From: Prorocentrum cordatum
Lineage: Eukaryota > Sar > Dinophyceae > Prorocentrales > Prorocentraceae
NCBI GenBank assembly: GCA_963575745.1
Contig: CAUYUJ010018049.1
Location: forward strand, 85,001-135,000
Direction of reading: 5' to 3'
DNA: 50,000 nucleotides
Under the pieces are notes generated by a model. That model saw only the letters and a list, made by a program, of their open reading frames with translations, was not told the origin of the DNA and ran no database searches. Made by a program: the position numbers and the translations under genes. Of the stretch, positions 43,564 to 50,000 are shown one piece after another; position 1 is the stretch's first letter, and every line of letters begins with the position of its first letter.

Positions 43564-44796
43564 CTACATCCTCACTCCGCGTGCAAGGCCAGTCCGTCTG
43601 AAAAACGCTGCGTCGCAAAGCGCCAACCAAGAACACACGCCGCCACTTGTTGGTGGCAGCAGACCAAGCCCTTGCAATGCTAACAGTCTTGGCTTAATCC
43701 TGCCTTCCAGCGAATATGAAAAGTACCTCGGGTGCGACGTGATGTCTGTAACACCTACTTGGGCCGCCTGCAAGAAGCTCAGTTTCGGCAGAATGTTCTT
43801 ACTCACATCCAAGCCCAGCACTTGAGGAAACGACGCCGCCATCTTCAAAACGGCCTTGCGGTCGAAGCCCGCCGCCCCCAGCAGGGCAATGCGGCTCTCC
43901 ACATCGTAGCCGAGCACTTGAGGATTTGACGACGCCATCTTCAGCACAACCTTGCGGTCGAAGCCCGCGGCCTCTAGAAGGGCAATGCGGCTCTCCACGT
44001 CGTATCCCAGCACTGAAGGAAACGACGCCGCCATCTTCAGCACGGCCTTGCGGGCGAAGCCAGCCGCCTCTAGCAGAACAATGCGACTCTCCACATCTAA
44101 GCCCAGCACTTGAGGAAACGACGACGCCATCTTCAGCACGACCTTGCGGTCGAAGCCCGCCGCCTCTAGCAGGGCAATGCGGCTCTCCACATCGTAGCCC
44201 AGCACTGGAGGAAACGACGACGCCAGCTTCAGAACGACCTTGCGGTCGAAGCCCGCCGCCTCTAGCAGAACAATGCGACTCTCCACATCTAAGCCCAGCA
44301 CTTGAGGAAACGACGACGCCATCTTCAGCACGACCTTGCGGTCGAAGCCCGCCGCCTCTAGCAGGGCAATGCGGCTCTCCACATCGTAGCCCAGCACTCG
44401 AGGATGTGACGACGCCATCTTCAGCACGGCCTTGCAGTCGAAGCCCGCCGCCTCTAGCAGGGCAATGCGGCTCTCCACATCCAAGCTCAGCACTTGAGGG
44501 AATGACGACGCCATCTTCACCACTACCTGGCGGTCAAAGCCTGCCGCCTCTAATAAGGCAAGGCGGCCTTCCGCTCTGCGGCCTGCGGCCGTAGTGATGG
44601 ATCGTCTCGGAGGCTGACTGATAAACGCCAGTGTTGGTGGTGAGCCTCTCGCCGCCAGCCACCTGCCTCGGATTCCGACGGAAGGCTTCATGTAGGACTG
44701 GGCTGTGGCCGGCTGCACGATCTGCTTAGCTCTTGTCGGGGGCGTCCAAGAGGGTGGCGTCCAAGAGGGGGGGGCGCAAATCATGGCCGGCGGCAT
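43564..44796 (-). CDS. mTERF-family modular protein, copy 8 (8 modules, altered N-terminus)
   Basis: A 410-residue ORF from the ATG at 44796, which lies in the inserted element as in copy 7. The frame is open for another 150 codons upstream but has no ATG there. The original start at 44954 now gives a 23-codon ORF ending at 44883. Modules: F/Q/L, H/R/Y, F/Q/L, F/P/Y, F/Q/L, F/S/Y, N/Q/Y, F/Q/L at positions 24/26/30, differing from copy 7 by a few residues (for example GFDRK instead of GIDRK in module 5, and FPQ instead of FPR in module 8). The C-terminus is intact. Targeting is uncertain for the same reason as copy 7. Confidence 0.75.
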   Translation of the reverse strand: MPPAMICAPPSWTPPSWTPPTRAKQIVQPATAQSYMKPSVGIRGRWLAARGSPPTLAFISQPPRRSITTAAGRRAEGRLALLEAAGFDRQVVVKMASSFPQVLSLDVESRIALLEAAGFDCKAVLKMASSHPRVLGYDVESRIALLEAAGFDRKVVLKMASSFPQVLGLDVESRIVLLEAAGFDRKVVLKLASSFPPVLGYDVESRIALLEAAGFDRKVVLKMASSFPQVLGLDVESRIVLLEAAGFARKAVLKMAASFPSVLGYDVESRIALLEAAGFDRKVVLKMASSNPQVLGYDVESRIALLGAAGFDRKAVLKMAASFPQVLGLDVSKNILPKLSFLQAAQVGVTDITSHPRYFSYSLEGRIKPRLLALQGLGLLPPTSGGVCSWLALCDAAFFRRTGLARGVRM

Positions 44797-44933
44797 GTGC
44801 GCGGCCCCACCCGGGGGGGGGCCGGGGACGCATTGAAATAAGAAGAGGCGCCATGAAATCTGGGGAGAAATTATGGCCGCCGCTATGATATACACACACA
44901 CACCGGCATCACCCACCTCTTGGCCGCCCCCGA
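44736..44933. mobile_element. 198-bp inverted-repeat element in 5' coding end of copy 8
   Basis: The same element and site as at 38723, with TCTTG at 44731-44735 and 44934-44938. It is 9 bp longer, partly through a (CA)n run near 44892. Shared presence means it was inserted before units 7 and 8 duplicated. Confidence 0.8.
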
Positions 44934-44954
44934 TCTTGCCCGCCGCATGAACAT

Positions 44955-47353
44955 GGTGACAACGGAGCAATTTTTTGCCCCCGGCAGGTCGCGCACGGCA
45001 GCGGTGTTGTACCGAAAGCCGCGAGGGCAGGAGCGCGGGCGCCGTACAAAAGAGGCGCCGCCCGGAGAGGCCTCCTTCGACGGCGAGCCCAGGGGGGACG
45101 TGAGAAGAGAGGGCGGGCCTTCTCAGAAGGCTTGGAAGCCATCCCTTGAATATACCCGGGGGGGCCAGGTCTAGAGGGTCGAGGCGCAGGGCGCTCGGGA
45201 GGCGCGCCACTTTCTTTATCAATCTGCAATGTCTGTTTGGGAGTAACTTCAAAATTGCACTGACGACCAGAAAATGAAATTGTCAGGTTCCTGCGCGCAG
45301 CTCTATAGAAATGCAGGGGACCTGGCCCGGAAACGCACTCAAGTCACCTGGCCTTCTGAGACGGCCTTTGCCTTTGCCCGTAGGCACAGAGAACTTCTCA
45401 GAAGGCCGGCGGGGTTCTGAGAAGCCAGGCCGCGTTCTGAGAAGGCCTTCTCCTTCCCACTTCCCCCCCTCGCTCGCCGCCTGACACCGCAGCGAGGGCA
45501 CCCAGGAGAAAGTCGACTCAGCACTGGCCCTCGGCCGGCGTCGGAGCACGCAAGCTGCTCCAGGATGGCCCGAGACAGAACCGGCTGCACCAAAACGGCG
45601 CGAGCCGAGATGTCCTCGGACGCTACAGGAAGACATCACTCGAGCTACGCGGCCGCCTCGCGGCGTCTTCGCAGCGACCGCCTCCCGACACGGCAGCGTC
45701 GCACCCAGCTGCCCCCACCCTCGGCCAGCCGCCCGCTCCCCTTGGCCAGTCCCAGCTCAGAGCGCGTCCTTCCTAGGCGTGTGGATTGCATACCGAGTGG
45801 ACCGATCTAGGAGAACCCGTGGTGCGGATGCTCGGCATGACCCGGCGCAGACACCCCCCCATGCTGACAGGCATCACAGGATCCCCATTCGGCCATCTGG
45901 GCGCATGTGGCTCAGGGCGTTGGTTCTTCCAACCTCCTCCCCCTTCGATCATAGGTCTTTCTCTCCACCTACCCCCTCTCCCCGCACCGCACGTTCCCGG
46001 GCGGGGTGCGGCATCAAGCCCCCATGGGCAATGAATGGGCGATTGGGGTTCGACGCATCACCCCCTGAGCAAATAAATGATCCGCGTCGTCTAGTTTTCG
46101 GGTCATGACTCGGGTCTCCGGTGGCCATTCGGGACGACCCGGGCACCCTGGGGACGCCTCTGGGAGCAGCCGCTGGAACGCGCCCCGAGGCTGGAAAGCC
46201 GCCGAGAACCGACGATGGCGTCCGAAAAGTTTGAACATGCTCGGCACGGGGACGGAAAGCGCGTGTACGTCGTGAAGGCGCGCGATCGCTTGCTCAGGGT
46301 CTTGGAGCTCCGCCGGCGCGATGACTTTGGCACGACAAGCAGAAATCTAGCAAAGAACCGTGCGAAATCAATGCAGCTTACATTTCTGGGCCTTCCTCGG
46401 GGTCCTTTGGGGGCTCTTGTGGGCAGCCTTGGGGCCCTCTTGGGCGGTCCTTGGGCCTTTTTGGACCGTGTTCGGAGGTTTGGGCCGTCATGGGGCCCTC
46501 TTGGAGCCCTCTGGGGCCCTCTTGAGGACCTCCAGTGGCTCTCTTGGGGCTCTCTTGGGAACCTTTTGGAACCCTCAGTGGCCTTTTGGGGGCCGTCTTG
46601 GGGCTCTCTGGGGCTGTTTTGGAGCCACTTGGGCCGTCTTGGGGCCCTCTTGGGGGCCTCTTGGGCCGCCTTGGGGCGGTCTCGGGGGCCTCCTGGGCCG
46701 TCGCAGACGGTATGACAACGACAAAACAGCAAGTGTGCCACAAATGCACGTTTTCCCTAGGGAATGAACTAGATGCCGTCTTAAGACCATCTTGGGCCAT
46801 CTTTGAGCGCTCTTGGGCCTTCTTGAGGTCCTGGGCCTCCCTGAGGCCGTCTTCGAGGTGACTTCAGCCGTCTCGGGAGCCCCCCTGGAAGGGGGGCGAG
46901 GCTCTGGTCGGCCAAGGGCTCTCGGCGCACAGACGCCCCAGCTTCCCATAAGCGGCGCGCCTGAGGGGGAAATGAGAAAGGGTGGGCCTTCTCAGAAGGC
47001 TCGGAAGCCCCCCGGCCTTCCGAAAGGTTTTAGAAACCCTCCCCGAAGAAGCATCAAACTTCTCAGCAGGCGCGCGAGGGCTTCTGAGAAGCCCCGCCGC
47101 CTTCTGAGAAGCCCTTCTCCTTCTCAGTTCCCCCCCTCGCTTGCCGGCGATCCCAGCTCAGGCTGCATCCAGCTGCGAGATGCTGGCGCGCCGTTGCACC
47201 GCGTGCCTTCGCCGAGGTCCCTGGCTCAAGTGCCCTCCTCCGCTCGCGGCGGCGCCCCTCCGTGCAGAGGCCTGCCAAGAAGGGCGGGGGCAATGCTGTT
47301 GGCGGGGCTCGCGCTGCCCCTCGCCGCTGCCACCCGCTACGGCCTGGCCCCAG
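44955..47353. repeat. Unit 8 5' flank, J cassette, K segment with empty site; unit 9 A, B, C
   Basis: 44955-45335 is a 5' flank matching unit 7. A J-like cassette lies at about 45350-45465. The K segment has an empty site for the 174-bp element at about 45790 and an extra 30-bp stretch near 46057-46090. 46385-46895 is the G-rich A block, 46976-47131 the B cassette and 47132-47353 the C segment. No gene is supported. Confidence 0.65.
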
Positions 47354-48255
47354 GCAGGCGGAATGGCAGGAAGGTCAAGCCGACAATTTAGCGATAACTC
47401 CTGGTTTTCTGGCATCGCCGCTATAATAATGTTATTCGTTATCCTTCCTCCATGCTTCTTTTTCCTTATTTTCGCCATGCCCTGCGCATTCTCCCCATCC
47501 TCCTCAGCTCTTTTTTGCGGAGGCTCCTCCTTGGAGAGCCTCTAGGGGCCTCACAAAAGTTGTTTCAGGCTTTCTTAAGGCCTTCTGGAGACCTCCTTGG
47601 CGTATTCTGGGGGCCTCCGGGGGCTTCCTCGGGCCACCCTGCCTCCAACCGCGGTCTGCCTGAACGACCGAATCACGATTTGGAATTCTTCGGGGGGTGT
47701 CTTTGGGCCATCTTGGGCCGCCATGGGGCTCTCTGAGGGCCATCTTGGACCCTTGTTGTGCTGATTTGGGGCTCCCTCGGACTGCCTGGAAGCCCTTTCG
47801 GATGGTTGTGGGGCGATTTGGGAGCCTCCCAGGCGGCTTCGGACGTCCAGAAGACCGCCGTCTTGGAGCGTCGGGAAGCCGAAAAGAGGAGAACCCTAAA
47901 ATTCACCAAAAACCAACAGAAAATCAATGATTGTTGCCTCGGGGGACTTCTTGGGAGTGCTCTTGGAGGCCTCTTTGGGGCCGTCCTGGAGGCCTCTTGG
48001 GCCATCTTGAGGTCACGTCGGTCACTCTTGGAGCGCTCTTGTGTTGTCTTGGGGGTCTCTGGGACGTCTCCGATGACCCCCCTGATCGCCCTAGGTGTGC
48101 TGGGAAGGCTTGGCAAAACGCCATGTGAGGCCCGGTGGCCGCTTCGAGGCCCGTCTGGAGGGCCCCAAAGCCCCAGATCCCGGGAGTCCGGTTTTGGGGG
48201 GGGGGGGTGACGGGTCTTCCCCCCGCCCAGGCTTAGAAAGATATAGGAAGAGGAA
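47354..48255. repeat. 0.9-kb dispersed element, copy 2
   Basis: The second copy of the element at 30963-31850, with scattered substitutions and indels. It lies at the junction between the C segment and the E element, near the place where copy 1 sits inside its E element. Confidence 0.65.
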
Positions 48256-48305
48256 TATAAATATATACGCACACACATTTGCACAGACACCTGAGCATTT
48301 TCTCA

Positions 48306-48441
48306 GGGTGGAGGGCTCAGGGTGAATGAAATCCATATTGGGATTCGAAGGTCAATCCGTCTTGGGATTCACATTCGGCAGATGCAAGCCTCGAAAATCC
48401 ATCGAAACGGCATTTCAGATTTCACCCTTTGCCCTCCACCC
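48306..48441. mobile_element. 136-bp inverted-repeat element
   Basis: The ends are imperfect inverted repeats of about 21 bp (GGGTGGAGGGCTCAGGGTGA on the left; GGGTGGAGGGCAAAGGGTGA on the right in reverse complement). A second copy with a damaged left end lies at 5036-5175, in the same position relative to the E element. Confidence 0.65.
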
Positions 48442-48456
48442 AATGAAAATGCTCGG

Positions 48457-48600
48457 GACACCCTCCGACGAATGTTGCGTGTAAACCCCCCTGTGTATAA
48501 AGTCGCCGGCTCTCCGCGGTTCTCTATACACCGCCACCCTCCCCCAGGGCCAAGGAACAATCCCGTGGAGGGTGTCTCTGTCTATTTTTTTTTGCGGCGG
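48457..48600. mobile_element. E element without microsatellite (unit 9)
   Basis: From GACACCCTCCGACGAAT to TTTGCGGCGG. As in unit 2, the left end is replaced by the 136-bp element and there is no CAGA/CATA array. 48601-48823 is GC-rich 3' flank. Confidence 0.6.
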
Positions 48601-48823
48601 GTACGCCCGCTCGCGTCCTGGGTCGCCCGGGCCCCGCCTCGTGCGGACCGCGCCCCGGCCAGGGCGTGCCGCGCGGTCGCGCGGCGCGCCCTCGCGCCGC
48701 CGCCCTCTGGAGGAGGGCACCGCGGCGGCCCAGGGCTCGAGGCACGCAGCGCGCTTGTTTGGTTTGCATCCCTGTGGGTGACCTAGCTTATCCGAGCACG
48801 TGCAGCACGCGTGCGCCGAGGCC

Positions 48824-48946
48824 CAGTCACGTCCAGCCGCGGCACCAAGTCCATGTGCAGGCATGAAATTGTACTACATCCTCGGCACAGTCACGTCCAG
48901 CCGCGGCACCAAGTCCATGTGCAGGCATGAAATTGTACTACATCCT
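48824..48946. repeat. 64-bp tandem duplication over the mTERF 3' end
   Basis: The block beginning CAGTCACGTCCAGCCGC and ending GTACTACATCCTC occurs twice in direct order (starting 48824 and 48888). The second copy covers the stop codon of mTERF copy 9, so the duplicated part lies just beyond the coding region. Confidence 0.8.
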
Positions 48947-50000
48947 CACTGCGTGTGCAAGGCCAGTCCGTCTAAAAAACGTCGCGTCGCAGAGCACCAA
49001 CCAAGAGCAGACGCCGCCAATTGTTTGTGGCAGCAAGCCAATCCCTTGCAATGCTAAGACTCTTGGCTTAATCCTGCCTTCCAGCGAATATGAAAAGAAC
49101 CTCGGGTGCGACGTGATGTCTGCAATATCTACATGGGCAGCTTGTAAGAAGCTCAGTTTCGGCCGAATGTTCTTACTCACATTCAAGCCCAGCACTGAAG
49201 GAAACGACGACGCCATCTTCAACACGGCCTTGCGGTCGAAGCCCGCCGCCTCTAGCAGGGCAATGCGGCTCTCCACATCGTAGCCCAGCACTGGAGGAAA
49301 CGACGACGCCATCTTCAACACGGCCCTGCGGGCGAAGCCCGCCGCCACGAGCAGGGCAATGCGGCTCTCCACATCGTAGCCCAGCACTTGAGGTTGTGAC
49401 GACGCCATCTTCAACACGGCCTTGCGGTCGAAGCCCGCCGCCTCCAGCAGGGCAATGCGGCTCTCCACATCGTAGCCCAGCACCTGAGGTTGTGACGACG
49501 CCATCGTCAACACGGCCTTGCGGTCGAAGCCCGCCGCCTCTAGCAGGGCAACGCGGCTCTCCACATCCAAGCCGAGCACTGGAGGAAACGACGACGCCAT
49601 CTTCAGCACGGCCCTGCGGGCGAAGCCCGCCGCCTCTAGCAGGGCAATGCGGCTCTCCACATCCAAGCCGAGCACTGGAGGAAACGACGACGCCATCTTC
49701 AGCACGGCCCTGCGGGCGAAGCCCGCCGCCTCTAGCAGGGCAATGCGGCTCTCCACATCCAAGCCGAGCACTGGAGGAAACGACGACGCCATCTTCAGCA
49801 CGGCCTTGCGGTCAAAGCCCGCCGCCTCTAGCTGGGCAATGCGGCTCTCCACATCCAAGCCCAGCACTGGAGGATATGACGACGCCATCTTCAGCACGGC
49901 CCTGCGGGCGAAGCCCGCCGCCTCCAGCAGGGCAATGCGGCTCTCCACATCGTAACCCAGCACTTGAGGATGTGACGACGCCATCTTCAGCACGGCCTTG
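48938..50000 (-). CDS. mTERF-family modular protein, copy 9, partial (at least 9 modules)
   Basis: The C-terminal 353 codons or so of a further array gene; the 5' end lies beyond the right edge. Eight complete modules and part of a ninth are visible, with positions 24/26/30 from N to C of H/Q/Y (partial), Y/P/L, F/P/L, F/P/L, F/P/L, Q/Q/Y, Q/Q/Y, F/P/Y, F/S/L. Several adjacent modules are almost identical (GFARRAVLKM form), suggesting recent duplication inside the gene. The C-terminus ends GLAHAVRM as in copy 4. The frame is intact to the edge. Confidence 0.88.
   Translation of the reverse strand, partial: KAVLKMASSHPQVLGYDVESRIALLEAAGFARRAVLKMASSYPPVLGLDVESRIAQLEAAGFDRKAVLKMASSFPPVLGLDVESRIALLEAAGFARRAVLKMASSFPPVLGLDVESRIALLEAAGFARRAVLKMASSFPPVLGLDVESRVALLEAAGFDRKAVLTMASSQPQVLGYDVESRIALLEAAGFDRKAVLKMASSQPQVLGYDVESRIALLVAAGFARRAVLKMASSFPPVLGYDVESRIALLEAAGFDRKAVLKMASSFPSVLGLNVSKNIRPKLSFLQAAHVDIADITSHPRFFSYSLEGRIKPRVLALQGIGLLPQTIGGVCSWLVLCDATFFRRTGLAHAVRM

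Larger units (their letters stand above)
603..50000 (-). repeat. Tandem array of nine mTERF gene units
   Basis: Nine paralogous units lie head to tail, each with its mTERF gene on the minus strand and homologous spacer blocks in the same order. Distances between successive stop codons are 3760, 5627, 7028, 8688, 5661, 4952, 6013 and 5374 bp. The length differences are explained by insertions, microsatellite growth, module number and local duplications. Removing the 4230-bp insertion shortens the 8688-bp interval to 4458 bp. One-directional tandem gene arrays are typical of dinoflagellates. The array continues beyond the right edge. Confidence 0.93.

Noticed and set aside
44797-45252. N-terminal extension that would make copy 8 a 562-residue protein
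   Set aside because: The extension begins with TTG and has no ATG before 44796; it runs through element and 5' flank sequence.
1-50000. tRNA, rRNA, 5S or spliced-leader RNA genes, and CRISPR arrays
   Set aside because: I found no cloverleaf, rRNA signature, complete leader-RNA gene or spacer-repeat array on reading both strands. The regular 96-bp repeats are coding mTERF modules.

Overview
The window is nuclear DNA of a dinoflagellate. The best single piece of evidence is at 584-605 (minus): a 22-nt motif matching the dinoflagellate trans-spliced leader at 21 of 22 positions, placed 78 nt upstream of a small cysteine-rich ORF. Very high GC, head-to-tail paralogues all on one strand, and large amounts of simple and inverted repeats fit that assignment. 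The species cannot be named from the sequence.

Layout. Positions 1-605 hold the cysteine-rich ORF and its leader relic. From about 603 to the right edge the window is a tandem array of nine paralogous units with 3.8-8.7 kb between successive stop codons. Each unit carries one minus-strand gene for an mTERF-family protein (stop codons at 1835, 5595, 11222, 18250, 26938, 32599, 37551, 43564, 48938; the ninth gene runs off the window). Each protein has a basic, probably organelle-targeting N-terminus, then 5 to at least 9 near-identical 32-residue mTERF modules, then a conserved mTERF C-terminus. Units differ in module number and in the residues at a few module positions.

Reading left to right on the plus strand, the spacer order is: a G-rich imperfect minisatellite ('A block'), a palindrome-rich cassette ('B'), a GC-rich segment ('C'), a small inverted-repeat element whose left end has in most units grown into microsatellites ('E'), a GC-rich 3' flank, the mTERF gene, its 5' flank with a 54-bp palindrome, a second palindrome cassette ('J'), and a segment ('K') that often holds a 174-bp inverted-repeat element.

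Mobile DNA. Paralogous units serve as empty-site controls for each other, so several insertions can be defined to the base. They are: a 4230-bp insertion with an 8-bp target duplication that splits gene 4; a 3158-bp foldback-like insertion with an 8-bp duplication; a 602-bp element with TA duplication inside a microsatellite; a 189/198-bp element that entered the 5' coding end of genes 7 and 8 and supplies a new in-frame ATG; and a 174-176-bp family present at six sites and absent from three. No transposase or reverse transcriptase is visible, so these all look non-autonomous. The G-rich and purine-rich tracts create long open frames that are not genes.

How the parts work together: the intact genes would make a family of modular, probably mitochondrial or plastid nucleic-acid-binding proteins. 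The array appears to diversify them by gaining, losing and exchanging whole modules. Function is inferred from the mTERF family; no target is visible.
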